A stretch of DNA of 64,000 nt from Cephalotus follicularis (GCA_001972305.1 BDDD01000055.1:184751-248750); one strand, 5' to 3'; counted from the stretch's first letter, positions 1 through 13,603 are shown. Notes: generated by a model not told the origin, from the sequence alone. Made by a program: numbers and translations.

Positions 1-1166
1 ATCATAATTATCAAAATCAGATCGGTGATTGAACCAATTGAGACTCTGGGTCAATGAGTTAATAGTCTAAATCAGTTGCTTAATGAGTTAACAGTAAATT
101 AATTTTAAAATAGAAAAATAAAAAAATATTAACCCAACCGGTTCGATATGACTAATAACGGTTCATCAATCTGACTGGTCCGGTTCAACCGCGGATCACT
201 GATTCGACCAACGGGTCAATCTGGTCAACCTCAGTTCGACTACAGAATTAGTTTGATACTTGACTAAGACCGGTTCATTGGTCGGACCGACCGATCCGAA
301 TTTAATAACTATGTTCATAATTTATATATATATATATATGATACATAGTATTAGAAAAATGAAAAATAGGGTTAATCATGTCTTTAGGGATATTTGATCA
401 CATGATCTCTCATTTATAATAGTGAAAATAATATCATCAGATCACAAGATTATTGACTTTGTGTTCATCATCAGTTGAATAAAAAAATAAATATTATTAT
501 AATATTATCTTTAAATTTAACAAGTATCACCATAGTAAATTTTATCCAACAATTTTATTCAATCAGACATATTTAGCTATAATATGAATAAAAATCTAAT
601 AAACTTGCATGTAAATGTGATTTCTTATGTATGCTTTAAACTAATCTCACCCAACTTGCAAATATGAAGGAGATGCTTATACGATTCTGATAAAAATTGA
701 TGAGAAATTTTAAATTTATATATTTGACTTAGCAAATAATTTAATCATATAACAACAAGATCCAATAAAAAACTGTAAAATTCACCAATATTTTGAGTCC
801 CCAATCAATTAGAAATAAAGATACCGGATTATACATGTATAGCGTTCTTCTCACTCCCTTGCAAGATGTATTTTAAAGTCTTGAGTATTATGTGAAAATG
901 TCACCTTATAGTATCAAATAATCCCAAAACATTACGTTGTTGTATTAGAATTAACCCATTACATTATTGTATTAGAATTAAGTCAACTATTAAAGAAGTA
1001 TTTAAATGATTTAAAAATGTATATATATGATTTTAAAAAAAAAATTATTAAAGAAATATCTGAAATATCTAATTGATTTAAAAATTTATATGTATGATTT
1101 ACAAAAATAATAGATAAAATTTAACGATGAGATATAAAAAATAAAATTCACTTATTAAATTATGCC
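1..1166. other. AT-rich intergenic DNA
   Basis: No gene is seen. Bases 130-300 hold many short CCGGTT, GGTTCAACC and GGTCAA-type words in both orientations. This looks like the end of a dispersed repeat that I cannot name. The rest is low-complexity AT-rich DNA with short TA runs. It ends at the GGAAG target site (1167-1171) of solo LTR S1. Confidence 0.5.
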
Positions 1167-4100
1167 GGAAGTGTGACATCCGTGTCCTAATATGGTTTGT
1201 GTTGTGGAGCCTATGTGGTAATCTGTCTGTCTGTTTAACGGTTAGGCTGTTTTTCTGGCTTTCATTATATATGCATCATGGTTTTAATAAATTTTTATCG
1301 GTATGATTTTATTCCGGCTGTTTATCTGCATAACAAATAAATGTTTCCGTGCTTTAAATTAAACGATATTTTACTGAAATTATTACTAAATTCAGGAAAT
1401 AGGCCAATTGGTATGTCCTAAACATCCAATTTCTGTTCGTATCGGTTAAACTCTGGACAAAACTTAATCTGTTATGGTTGAATATATATATATATAATGT
1501 CAAAATTCTCTCATTTTTGCCTTTCTCTCTCCTCTCTCCAGTTCTCTCTCTGCACCCTCTTCCGCCGGCGTCACTGCCGAACCGACGTCGGCGAAGGTAC
1601 CGGCTGACACGCCCGGACCCAATGCGGCTGGAATCCGTCGCGCCCGCTACGAGACCAAGCCTTCCATAAGAGACTCACCTCGTAGGTTCAGCAAAACAGA
1701 GTTTCAGAAATACATTTTTAAATAGAAGAATTCTTCAAAACATAAAGAAAAACAGAAAATTTCTTAAAAAACTTAAAAATAATTCTAACTCTTAAAATTT
1801 TATGAAAATCGGGCATGTAGTATTCGTTTATCGGACTATGCCCCCTGTAAAGAAAAATACAGTTTTATAAAATCACACTTCCGAATGAGGAAACAGTTAT
1901 AAAATGGGCTCAGCCCTCAGCAGACTACACTCCCGAAAGAGAAAACAGTTTATAAAATGGGCTCAGCCCTCAGCAGATCACAATTTAAATACAGAAAACA
2001 AGTAATGGGTTGGGCTCAGCCTCAACCATATTAACAAAACTTAAAACCTGAATAGGGCTCAGCCCTTTTAAACAAAACCAAAACAGTTATATAAAAACAT
2101 AAGTAATGCAGAAATTTAAATATTAATGTAATGATGATATGCATGTGTTGACTCTGGTAGGCATGCCTTTATGGTCTTACCTCAGCAGATAGACTGACTC
2201 CAGCTGACAGAGCTCAGCAGACTAACCTGTCAGAACTAAAAACAGAAAACAGATGAGGGATTAGTCCGCAGGACTAGTGAGATGGAACAAAAAGAATCCG
2301 CAGAGTTTTTCTCGCAATAAAAATATACTTTTACAAAATGTTACAACAAAAGTATAAAAACAAACTTAAACAGAAGTTCAGAAACAGAATCAAATCCAGA
2401 ATTTGATTTATAAGACAGATTAAAACAACTAAAACAGAATATAAATTCAAAACCCATTTACAAAACAGATATTTCCAGAAATCAGTAGAAAACCAGATCA
2501 TTTCTTTCAAAAAAAATTAAATCCTCAGATTTTCATACATATAATAGTAACAGAGTTTAAACAGAAATAAATATATAGAGATGTCATGGGTCTACTAGGT
2601 AAGGTTAACGCTTGGGCCCCGTCGGGCCGAACGTCCAGCAGAAATAGTGGCAATAACACCATCGTGTCAAAGCATCAGAACATAAGGTTATACACGTGTA
2701 GACAAAGCCTCTCATGGGCATCAGATATGTAACCAATACAATACCGAGATCACCATGCATCTAAACATATTTAAACAGATTCAGCAGATTCAAAAATCAC
2801 AATTTCTTTAGAATAGACTTAAAACAGATTTCAGACAGATACAGAAATCATCAACGTCATCAAAACAGATTTAAAACAGATTTAAACAGGTAGAGAAATC
2901 ATTTTCCTCATCATGTACAGATATAGCTGAAAATAGCGTCATACTATGACTATCATCTTGCGAGCGTTTGAAAACATTAAAATAAAGTTTCAGATATTAA
3001 AACTTAAACATCTTTTAGAAACAGAGTAATCCAAAATCATTCAGATACAGAAATAAATAAGCGAACATGCTTATACATTAATAACATCAAAAACATTTCA
3101 GAGTAAAAAGGGTTAAAGAAAGTATTCCACTTACTGAACAGACGAGCAAGTCCCTCGACTGGTCGCCTACATGGTCGACCTCAAAGGTAGGATCCTCTGC
3201 CAACAGACAGACAACAGACTATCAAAACTCAAACACGTACTAAGACGTGTAATGCTTTATGCAATGAAATACGTGCAGATGTCAGAAAATCATAACTACC
3301 TATACGGTCAACAGAAACAAAAGTCTGATTATTGAAAACATCGTTTATCGTTCAATTTAAACACCATTTCGAAATCATTAAATCTAGTCCAAGTGGTTGT
3401 CCAGGTTATCCAATTTCGAGTAATATAAGCAATTCAAGTTCATATACCACAGAAATAGATGCAAAACTACATAATTCAACAGAAAACAGAACTAATGGAA
3501 CATAGTTCAGAATTTACCGAAAGTAGATGGAACAGAGCACGGAGTTAGAATCTCGAAGCTGAACCAGAACGGATCACGCCTGCACGGAAAACTGAGTCAG
3601 AAAACTGTTAGATTCAGGTCACCGGAGGCTGCCGGCGCGTGGACCCATGCTCCACCACTGGCCGGCGTGTGACAGCCACGTACGGTCGTCGATCAGCCGC
3701 AGAGAAAGTCACACCTGGTGCGCCGGAGGACGGGGATCACTGATCTAAGGCGCGTTGGTCACCCTTCTGCCGCATCTGGCTGAAACGGACAGGTTGACCG
3801 AGACTGCCTTCACCACCGATCTGTGCTGTCGGCGTTGTCACGTGTCATGGTTGGTACAGTTCGAATGGCTGCAACGTCAGGAGTCCCAATCTGGGCTCGC
3901 CTTGCCGTGACAGTCGCCGGAGATAGAGATATGGCGCAAAACAGATGCGGTAAGAGAAGGGCTTCGTGCGCACAAACTGCGAGGTTGCCGGCGTCAAGGC
4001 TGGGCCCGGTGTGCTCGAGAGACAGAAGCGGTCATGTCGGTATCTTTGCCGGCGTCAGATCGGCACTGACACCGTCGGCATAAGGCATAAGGCAGAGAGA

Positions 4101-5229
4101 GACAGGAGATAGGAGAGAGGAGAGAGAAGACGGGAGAGAAGAGGGAGAAAACCAAAAATAAGCATTTTTGGCATTTTCCCATATATATATAATCAAAACG
4201 GATTGGTTTCGTCCAAAATTAAATCGATACGGACAGAAATTGGATATTTAGGACATACTACTTAGCCTATTTTCTGAATTCAGCAGCAGTTTCAGTAAAA
4301 CATCATTTAATTTACAGAAATGAAACATTTATTTGCTATACAGATAAAACCGTCGGATTAAAATCACACTGATAAAAATTTATTAATACCGTGATGCATA
4401 TGTTATGCGAAAGACCTATATGGCAACCTTAAACGAAAGAGAATATTTGTTTGCGGAATTAACAAATTAATACCTATGAAGCTAAACAATTATACATGAA
4501 CAAATAAAACAATTATAAGTAAAGAGAGAAAGGATAGAGAGTGTGCAAACGGTTTTATAGTGGTTTGACAAAATCCGTGCTTACGTCCACTTTCTCAAGA
4601 ACCCCTTGAGATTCCACTAGAGACCACTAGCAACCTTTGATTTCGGCTTGCGGGTGCAAATCAAAGAAACCCACCTTACACTTGATTTACCCCCTATGAT
4701 AATCCTACTAAGGGTTCACTCCTCTTGATTATCTCACGAAGGAATCACTCCTCTCTTTTACAATGAAAGATATATGGATGGTTTTGTGTTTACAATAACA
4801 TCTTAAAGGTTGGATATGAAAGTGATAGCTAGTTACAAGCTTTTGATATGAAAACGTAAACTATAGCTTGATGTTCTTCTCTTTGTAGATGTGCAAGTTG
4901 AGCTTTTGAGATTGGATGTTCAAAAATCTTATTGATCTTGTTTCTTGGCTTGAATATATAGCTTTATTTTGATTCTAGCCGTTGGTGAAGAAATAGAGTC
5001 GTTGGAGAAGTCTTGGAACTTGTTGCTTCAAAGTCGGCTCTTTAAAAAAACGAATTCTGACATTGTTCCATCCGTGCAAAGCGTCGACGGTGTTACCTAA
5101 AGCGTTGGCGCTTATGTTACCGTTATGCGTTGGATTTGAATTTTCTCGTTTAGTCCGCTGGCGCTTTAATCTGGGAGTCGACTGTTTGCATAAAGCGCTG
5201 ACGTTTTACTCCTGAGCGTCGCCGCTTTG

Positions 5230-6354
5230 TGTCACGCCCCAAACCGTGGGATGGGTCCCACAACTTGACACATGGCAATCCGTACAATCATCATCATAAA
5301 TTAAGCATAAAATTTAAAACTTAAATAAATCAAAATCAAAATCCTTTAATTAATGTGTGGATTACAGACCCAGTTTGAATCATGTAAATTACATACTGCT
5401 ATGAACCAGAATAAAATAAATACATAATTTATTTTCTGCAACATGTCCACGAAAGCGTACTGCTGAGGAGGAGCTTACTCAATAATCCTTGTCTTTAGTG
5501 CTGCTGCGACGTGCCTCCACTACCTGTACCTGTACCTGGCCCATTCAAAGGAATGGGTCAGCAACCCTGAGGGTTGTGTAGGTCACCCCATATACGGGCA
5601 CATACCAGAGGAACAACAATACAAGCAGAGGAAAAAATAATAATAAATATACATGAATGCAAATCATAATCCATAGCATAATCATCATCATCATTTATCC
5701 TCAGACTACTCTACTCGAATCATATATAACAATCATATCACAGAGGAGTCTAGTCCGGTCGTCCTATGGTCTAGTCAGTATACATGGTTCACCTTTAGGA
5801 TCACCAGCCCGTGGAATTCTCCTCCGGTTCACCTGCTGAGCGGTTCACCCTTTGCTCACCTACTCGCGGTTCACCCCTTGGATCACCAGCCTTGGCGGAA
5901 TTCACCCTTAGGTTCACCATTGGCGGATTCGCCCGAGGATCACCTGCCTCGCGGAGTTCACCCCGTAGGTTCACCTGCTCGGCGGAATTCTTGTAACTCT
6001 TTGTCTCATACTCTTTTTATAATGACTTTGGGAAGAGTCTAGAACTCTTGGGAGAGTTCCTACGGGTACGGACCCGTTTCTGGGCTTGGGCCAACTTCCC
6101 CCTCACTATGGCCAATTTAAACTTTGTACAATAGGGCCCAAAAATCTAATTATACCAATTAATCCGGCCCAAGGTGAATAACATAATTCATTTAGCCCAT
6201 ATTTACAAATTATATTATCTTAAGGCCCAAAATCATAATTTATTTTCCATTAAGGCTCAATTAAATACATCATAAATTTCGGGCCCAGCCCAAAGGTGGG
6301 AAAAATAATTACAAAGCCCAGTAATAATATTTTATAATATTAAGGGCTCTTACA
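5230..6354 (-). repeat. 3' LTR of Gy1 (internally deleted, 1,125 bp)
   Basis: On the + strand it begins TGTCACGCCC and ends GGGCTCTTACA. It aligns with the right LTR (11264-14084) except that the right LTR's 12024-13720 are absent. The join falls after GGCGGAATTC near 5990. It includes a block of degenerate roughly 20-bp repeats built on GGTTCACC (about 5788-5990), shared by all LTRs of this family in the window. Confidence 0.88.
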
Positions 6355-6366
6355 TCCTCCCCTCCT
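6355..6366 (-). other. Polypurine tract of Gy1
   Basis: The element-sense strand reads AGGAGGGGAGGA directly before the 3' LTR. This is the usual position and composition of the plus-strand primer in LTR elements. Confidence 0.8.
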
Positions 6367-6442
6367 TACAGAAATCTCGTCCCGAGATTTCCTAGGATAA
6401 AAATAACTGGGGGTATTTAGCTTGCATTTCATCTTCTCTTTT

Positions 6443-9400
6443 TCACGTAACTTCTTCCACTCCGTGATATTGCCATAATACCTTCACTAACGGAATGGTC
6501 TTGCTCCTTAACTGTTTAATTCGGGGGTCGAGAATCCGGATAGGCATCTCTTCGAAACTCAAATCCGTTCTCAACTCTAGAGGTTCCCATTGTAAAACGT
6601 GGGAAGGGTCAGGATGGTACTTCCGCAGCATCGAAACATGAAACACGTTGTGCACATCCGCCAGGCTGGGTGGTAAGGCAAGTCGATAAGCAACAGGACC
6701 TACTCTCTCAAGGATTTCAAAAGGTCCTATAAACCGAGGAGTCAGTTTCCCTTTCTTGCCGAACCTCATAATTCCCTTAGTCGGAGAGACTTTAAGGAAT
6801 ACATGATCGCCTACAGCGAACTCCAATTCACGCCTGCGGTGGTCTGCGTAGCTTTTCTGTCGGCTTTGTGCTGTACAGAGTCTTTCCCGGATAACTTTTG
6901 CCTTCTCAACTGTGTCTTGTACGAGTTTGGGTCCCATAAGACTCTGTTCACCCACTTCGAACCAACAGACTGGGGTTCTACATTTCCTTCCATAAAGAGC
7001 CTCGAACGGCGCCATACCAATACTGGCGTGAAAATTGTTATTATACGAGAACTCTACTAAGGGTAGATGGTCTTCCCAGCTACCTCCCCGTCCAAAACGC
7101 ATGCTCGTAACATGTCTTCTAGAGTCTGAATGGTTCTCTCAGACTGTCCATCAGTCTGGGGATGAAAAGCTGTGCTGAAGTTCAGTTGAGTACCAAAAGC
7201 TTCTTACAGTTTTCTCCAAAACTGCGATGTAAAACGGGGGTCTCTGTCAGACACCACACTGATTGGTACTCCATGGAGCCTCACAATTTCAGCAATATAC
7301 ATATTGGCCAGCCGCGTCAGAGAAAAGTTTGTCTTGATCTCGAGAAAGTGTGCAGATTTAGTAAAGCGATCGACGATTACCCATATAGCATCACGGCCGT
7401 TCCTTGTTCCAGGCAGTCCTGTCACGAAATCCATCGTTATGTGTTCCCATTTCCACTGTGCCACAGGCAACGGCTGTAACAATCCTGCTGGTCTTTGGTG
7501 TTCTGCTTTAACCTGTTGGCATGTCAAACAGGAAGCAACATATTCAGCTATCTCTCTTTTCATGTTGTTCCACCAATAGTCCAGCTTCAGATCCCGATAC
7601 ATTTTTGTACTTCCTGGATGTACGGAGAAGCTAGAATGATGCGCTTGAGACAACAGTTCATCTTTCACTTCTTTATCATTAGGAACACATATTCTGCCCT
7701 GGTATCGGATTAATCCGTCACCTTGTACAGAGAAATCCGTCTTTAAACCTCCGTCTTCGCTCAAAGCTAGCTTGAGAAGATCCCCATCGTGGCTTTGAGC
7801 TTCACGGATTCGATCCATTAGCCATGGGCGTGTCTGAATATGAGCAATGGTTAGGCAAGCTAATCGACGACTAAGGGCGTCTGCTACAACATTAGCCTTG
7901 CCTGGATGGTACTGTATTTCACAGTTGTAGTCATTAAGCAACTCCATCCATCTGCGTTGTCTCATATTCAGATCCCTCTGTGAAAACAGGTACTTTAGGC
8001 TTTTGTGATCGGTATTTACCTCGAACTTGGTACCATATAAATAATGCATCCATTTTCGCAGAGCGAACACTATCGCTGCCAGCTCAAGATCATGAGTGTG
8101 ATAGTTTTCTTCATGGGGCTTTAACTTTCGTGAGGCGTATGCGATCACTCTTCAATTCTGCATAAGGACACAACCCAGGCCACTGCCTGATGCGTCACTG
8201 TATACAACGAAACCTTCGTTGCCTTCGGGTAGGGCTAGAATTGGCGCAGTAGTCAGGCGATGCTTTAATTCTTGGAAACTCCGTTCACAAGCATCATCCC
8301 AAACAAAAACCACATTCTTCTGTGTCAGTCTAGTCAGAGGTGTTGCTATTTTTGAAAAGCCTTCTACAAACCGACGGTAGTATCCTGCCAAGCCAAGAAA
8401 ACTCCGGACTTCCGTCACATTCGTTGGTCGCTTCCAGCTTTTTACTGCTTCAATCTTTGTAGGGTCTACTGACAATCCTGCGCTGGATATAACATGACCA
8501 AGGAATGTCACCTCTGATAACCAGAATTCACATTTACTAAACTTGGCATACAACTAATGGTCTTTGAGAGTCTGTAATGCCAAATGTAGGTGTTCACCAT
8601 ATTCTTCCATAGACTTTGAGTATATCAAGATGTCATCGATGAACACCACTATGAACCGATCAAGATATGGATTGAATATCCTATTCATTAAGCTCATAAA
8701 TGCTGCAGGGGCGTTAGTCACCCCGAAAGGCATTACCACGAATTCGTAGTGTCCATATCGTGACCTGAAAGCAGTCTTGGGAATATCTTCCGCTCTAACT
8801 CGGATTGGTGATATCCTGATCTTAGATCCAACTTGGAAAATACCGAAGATCCCTTAAGCTGATCAAACAGGTCGTCGATATGTTGCAGTGGATATTTGTT
8901 CTTGACTGTCACTTTATTCAACTGCCGATAATCGATACACATTCTCAGGGATCCATCTTTCTTTTTGACAAACAAGACCGGTGCTCCCCATGGGGATACA
9001 CTGGGTTTGATGAAACCTTTGTCCAACAACTCCTGTAATTGCACTTTCAATTCCTTTAACTCAGGAGGGACCATTCGGTAAGGAGCCGTTGATATCGGAG
9101 CTGTTCCTGGTAAAAGATCTATAGCAAACTCCACATCTCTCTCAGGAGGTAAGGACGTCAGCTCTTCCGAAAATACATCCGGGTATTCACAAACAACAGG
9201 AACATCCTCCAACTTCGGTATCCATTTGTTGTCGTCCGTTACATGTGCCAGGTAAGCAACACATCCCTGTCTCAAGAGTCTGTCAGCTTGAATAGCAGAT
9301 ATCATAGTAACTAGCTGATGCTCTAACGTCCCGATAAATTGGAACGGAGACTGTCCTGGCAAATGGAAGGCTACAACCTTCCTTTTACAATCCACATAAG

Positions 9401-10049
9401 CATTGTATACTGACAGCCAATCCATACCGAGGATTAAATCAAGTTCGCCCATCGGCAGTACTATAAGGTCTGCCGGAAGAACATGTCCAAAAATCTCAAT
9501 GGCACAAGATCTACACACCCATCGAGATGTAACCGGCTCTTCTACTGGTGTGCTGACTTCTATCACAAAAGGTAAAGGCTCAGGCTCCACATTCATACAT
9601 CTTATAAAATGAGAAGCAACATATGAATGGGACGACCCTGGATCAATCAAAGTCCGTGCTAAGAGCTGAGATACATGAACCATACCTCCAATCACTGAAG
9701 GTGATCCAGCTGCAGCTCGCCGATCCATAGCATAAACTCTTCCTTGTACCGTAGGTGCAGATCCCATCGGCTGTTTACCGCGGTCTCCACGTGAACTAGT
9801 GCTAGGGCGGCCTTGCTGGAAACTTCCCTGAGGTCTATTCGAACCTTGTCCTGTTTGTCCTCCTGGGTTGAACTGATTCTGTGGACACTGAGTAGATATA
9901 TGATCTGAAGCTCCACAAGTCCAACACCTACCATCTTTCCACCAGCAATCCTCCGAAGCATGGTTGGTACGTCCACAATGCATACAGGGTTCAATAGTCA
10001 CCTGTTCATCATCGGCAGGTCTAGAGGATCCCCCTTGCAAAGCTGTCCT
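6443..10049 (-). pseudogene. Gy1 pol: zinc knuckle, protease, RT, RNase H, integrase (broken)
   Basis: Read from 10049 leftwards, it opens with a CCHC knuckle ([14 protein letters not shown]). An aspartic protease follows, with [10 protein letters not shown] where most relatives have D-T/S-G. The RT has [10 protein letters not shown] and the catalytic [13 protein letters not shown]. The RNase H has [13 protein letters not shown]. The integrase has the CxxC of its zinc finger, MDFVTGLPG and [10 protein letters not shown], and a GPY/F-type tail that runs to 6443. Compared with its relative Gy3, the frame is broken by a 1-base loss near 8806, stops near 8554, 8149 and 7201, and another 1-base loss near 7090. 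A TAG at 10050-10052 separates it from gag in the same frame. The domains are clear but no full polyprotein can be made. Confidence 0.92.
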
Positions 10050-10052
10050 TCG

Positions 10053-11153
10053 CTATCGCCTCCGTCGTGCATCACGACCGGGTCTTCTCTGTTTAGAACC
10101 ACGAGATTGTCTTCCCAACCTCGAAGGTCCTGCGGGACTACCAATACTGCGAGGAGATTCTCCCTGCCTTAGACTGCTGTGATATCCCGACCTTCGGGAT
10201 TTATTACTACTACCAGAACTCCTTCCCGACTGATCACCAGGAGGGGTAGGTCTTCGCTGACCTGTCTGGATCTCTAAACTCTGGAACCGCTGAGTCAAGG
10301 CTTCCACTTCACGTGCCCGATTAGATAACTCAAAGAAGGATCGTAAATGTAGGGGCACTAACTTTTCTTGAATGTCAGGTCGAAGTCCTGCAAGGAATTT
10401 CTTAGCCTTTCGCGATTCAGTATTCACCATATACGGAGCTATCCTTGATAATTCGATGAATTTGGCCTCATACTGGGCCACAGACATATCTCCCTGTGCC
10501 AGCCCCAAGAATTCAGCTTCTCGCTTGTCAATTTCTACCTCAGGATAGAATCGGTCATTGAACTCTGATTTAAAAGTATCCCAAGAATATGTCGTTCCAG
10601 ATATCTCCCACTGGGATTCAATCATTTTCCACCAGTGTTCAGCTTCACCTTGCAGCATATACGTTGCGAACACAACCTTCTGAGAATCATAACAGTCCAT
10701 GACTCGAAAGATTTTATCCATTTGCATTAACCACCTCTCCGCCGATACACCATCAGGATCTCCCGTGAAGGCTGGAGGGTTTAACTTCAGAAATCCGATC
10801 AAAAGGTTCTCTTGTCGCGAAGGTTGGTCAACTGATCTCCTTGCAGATACAGTTCGCCTAGCTGGTCGAGCGGTTGATGTCTGTTCGGAAGACTCTGCTG
10901 CACGTCTAGCTGGTACAGCAGCAGGTGGTTCATCCTCATCCGGTTGTCCTTGAAGAAATTCATGCATTTGGCTTATCATATCGCGCATTCTCCTCATGAA
11001 TCCTCTACGTTCCTCTCTGGCAGGAGCAACAGGTTGTACTTCTTGAGGTGCATTAACTTCCCCTTGTTCTTCGGCAACTCTATTTGAACGGGTACGCCTA
11101 TTTGACGGCCCAGACCTTTCTCCTCGTACGCTTCTACTTCGTCGTCCTTCCAT
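10053..11153 (-). CDS. gag: Gy1 gag (capsid) domain
   Basis: A 366-residue ORF starts at an ATG about 90 bases downstream of the primer site. The first 110 residues are basic and Ser/Arg-rich. The middle (roughly 115-280) is a Ty3-type gag core with the recognisable LNPPAFTGDPDG and AEHWWKMIE segments and a helical tail rich in acidic and basic residues. In living relatives gag runs on into the zinc knuckle. Here a TAG (10050-10052) cuts the frame just before it, so this copy would give a capsid without its nucleic-acid-binding knuckle. The protein would form the virus-like particle in the cytoplasm. Whether it is expressed is unknown. Confidence 0.85.
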   Translation of the reverse strand: MEGRRSRSVRGERSGPSNRRTRSNRVAEEQGEVNAPQEVQPVAPAREERRGFMRRMRDMISQMHEFLQGQPDEDEPPAAVPARRAAESSEQTSTARPARRTVSARRSVDQPSRQENLLIGFLKLNPPAFTGDPDGVSAERWLMQMDKIFRVMDCYDSQKVVFATYMLQGEAEHWWKMIESQWEISGTTYSWDTFKSEFNDRFYPEVEIDKREAEFLGLAQGDMSVAQYEAKFIELSRIAPYMVNTESRKAKKFLAGLRPDIQEKLVPLHLRSFFELSNRAREVEALTQRFQSLEIQTGQRRPTPPGDQSGRSSGSSNKSRRSGYHSSLRQGESPRSIGSPAGPSRLGRQSRGSKQRRPGRDARRRR

Positions 11154-11244
11154 TCTGGTTCACATAAAAGAACGGGTCAATATCCACACATATACCTTAA
11201 TTCCACATTGCCAAGGGTCCTATCCTGGCATATCCAGAATAGTA

Positions 11245-11258
11245 CGGCTCTGATACCA
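11245..11258 (-). other. Primer-binding site of Gy1 (initiator tRNA-Met)
   Basis: The element-sense strand reads TGGTATCAGAGCCG five bases inside the 5' LTR. It matches the usual plant retrotransposon site complementary to the 3' end of initiator tRNA-Met. Confidence 0.9.
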
Positions 11259-12686
11259 AAAACTGTCACGACCCAAACCGTGGGATGGGTCCCACGACTC
11301 GACACGTGGCAATCCATACAATCATCATCATAAATTAAGCATAAAATTTAAAACTTAAATAAATCAAAATCAAAATCCTTTAATTAATGTGTGGATTACA
11401 GACCCATTTTGAATCATGTAAATTACATACTGCTATGAACTAGAATAAAATAAATACATAATTTATTTCCTGCAACATGTCCACGAAAGCGTACTGCCGA
11501 GGAGGAGCTTACTCAATAATCCTTGTCTTTAGCGCTGCTGCGACGTGCCTCCACTACCTGTACCTGTACCTGACCCATTCAAAGGAATGGGTCAGCAACC
11601 CTGAGGGTTGTGTAGGTCACCCCATATACGGGCACATACCAGAGGAACAACAATACAAGCAGAGGAGAAAATAATAATAAATATACATGAATGCAAATCA
11701 TAATCCATAGCATAATCATCATCATCATTTATCCTCGGACTACTCTACTCGAATCATATATAACAATCATATCACAGAGGAGTCTAGTCCGGTCGTTCTA
11801 TGGTCTGGTCAGTATACATGGTTCACCTTTAGGATCACCAGCCCGTGGAATTCTCCTCCGGTTCACCTGTTGAGCGGTCACCCTTTGCTCACCTGCTCGC
11901 GGTTCACCCCTTGGATCACCAGCCTTGACGGAATTCACCCTTAGGTTCACCATTGGCGGATTCGCCCGAGGATCACCTGCCTCGCGGAGTTCACCCCGTA
12001 GGTTCACCTGCTCGGCGGAATTCTCCCATGTTGGGCTCACCAGCTCAGGACCATTTATCTAAATCTTTTCCTTTTACATTCTATTTTCTAATTCTATTTC
12101 CTTCCCTGATTTATTTCCATTTTCTTTTCTTTGGCTTCCTTAAGCCATTCCTTAAGTCAGACCGGGGATCACCATTGTGCAGGGCACTTCCCTTGCACAA
12201 GGTTAGCCTCAGCAAGTGCATGGCAAATGCATAGTCAAATCCCTTACTTAATCATTGTCCGAGGCATACTTTCATGCATCAAATTCCCTTATCATTGCTG
12301 CCCGGACACGCATGTACATATAAACATTTCCTCATATATTTCATTGTACATATTCCTTTAAACCTTGCATGGCCACTGCATACAACTTGAGTGCATGCAT
12401 GAGATTTACGTACATAGGCTTGCAAATAAGGAACCCCAGGGGACACATGCATACTCGCCTCCCCTTCTCTTCCCTGTGGCGCATGCAGGAAGTGCCTACC
12501 ATTCCCTTCTTCACGCAATGCTAGTAAGGAGTGCACATCAGGGGACCATGTGTGCCCAGCTTGGAGGTCCGATGCAAAGCAGAGGCAGCGCCCTCACTGG
12601 TGCCCTGGCATCTCCCCCGCTCAGCCCAGGCAGTCAGTACGCTCGGCATCACAGGCGCATCGCCCGGTCGCTCGCGCTCGGTCCTG

Positions 12687-12966
12687 GCGCTCAGCTCGGG
12701 TGTGTCTTCCCCCGGCTGCTTGGACGCTCGCCCCCTGGCAACGTGGACGCTCGTCCCTTGGTAACGTGGACGCTCGCCCTGGCAGTGAGGACGCTCGCCC
12801 CCTGGCGCTCAGCTCAGGTGTGTCTTCCCCCGGCTGCTTGGACGCTCGGCCATGGCTTCACAGGCGCACCGCCCGGCACTTGAAGCGCTCGGCCATGGCT
12901 TCACAGGCGCACCGCCCGACACTTGAAGCGCTCGTCCATGGCTTCACAGGCGCACCGCCCGGCACT
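12687..12966. repeat. GC-rich tandem repeats inside the Gy1 5' LTR
   Basis: Three copies of a 43-bp unit containing CCATGGCTTCACAGGCGCAC start at 12843, 12886 and 12929. Upstream, a longer unit (GTGTGTCTTCCCCCGGCTGC then TTGGACGCTCG) occurs twice about 117 bp apart, with GTGGACGCTCG-type words between. The deleted left LTR lacks the whole block. Confidence 0.85.
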
Positions 12967-13594
12967 TATGGTATCTCTTCCCCCCGGAAGTGGATGCGCT
13001 AGCCTAGCATCAATGCGGAGGCGTGGCACTGCATTCTTAGACGCATGTGCAGTGCTCGCCAGTGATGGGGAGGAGTTCAGTGCTGCCGACGAGAAGCTCG
13101 ACGCTCTGCCATGCTCGGTCGCATGGGCAGAGGAGCTTATCTCTAGCCCGACATGGACGTCCGTGGCGTCCTTGTGCGTCAAGCACTGTTCGTGCGTACT
13201 GGGGATGCCAGCCAGGGAAGAAACACACTGTCTCATGCGCAATTATTGGAGATGGTCACGTGAAATGCACAACGTCCACTAAAGGGCATCATTCCAGGTT
13301 CAATACATGTGTATATTACTTGCAATTGCTAATAAACACCAACCATAATGCAGCAACAAAGAACAATAAATTGTACACAGAAGAAAAACCAAATAATCAA
13401 ATACACATAACATACATTCGCACACATACATCAACTGGTAGGCACTCGAGTATGGAGTAACCTACCTGGAAGGTGGTTGAAAACGGAGATGCTCCTTCCT
13501 CCTTAAATCTGGCTTTCCTTTAAGCTAGAGACTGCTACACACTTTGGCTCTCCAATTCTTCTTCCCTGCACCATTCTTGCCCCCAAGGAATGGG

Positions 13595-13603
13595 TATTTA
13601 TAG
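13595..13603 (-). promoter_or_regulatory. TATA-like box in Gy1 5' LTR
   Basis: The minus strand reads CTATAAATA about 480 bases into the LTR in element orientation. That would place transcription start near 13565. About 100 bases further on, at 13464-13468, the minus strand carries CAG|GTAGGT, a strong splice-donor match that is also kept in Gy3. Promoter function is inferred from position and sequence only. Confidence 0.5.

Noticed and set aside
6803..7579. + strand ORFs across the Gy1 and Gy3 pol regions
   Set aside because: Antisense shadows of integrase and RNase H coding, present at the same place in both elements.
12365..13460. Several overlapping 110-170-residue ORFs on both strands
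   Set aside because: They lie in a GC- and CpG-rich tandem-repeat block of the Gy1 LTR, where stop codons are rare. No domain is recognisable and Gy3 does not keep them.
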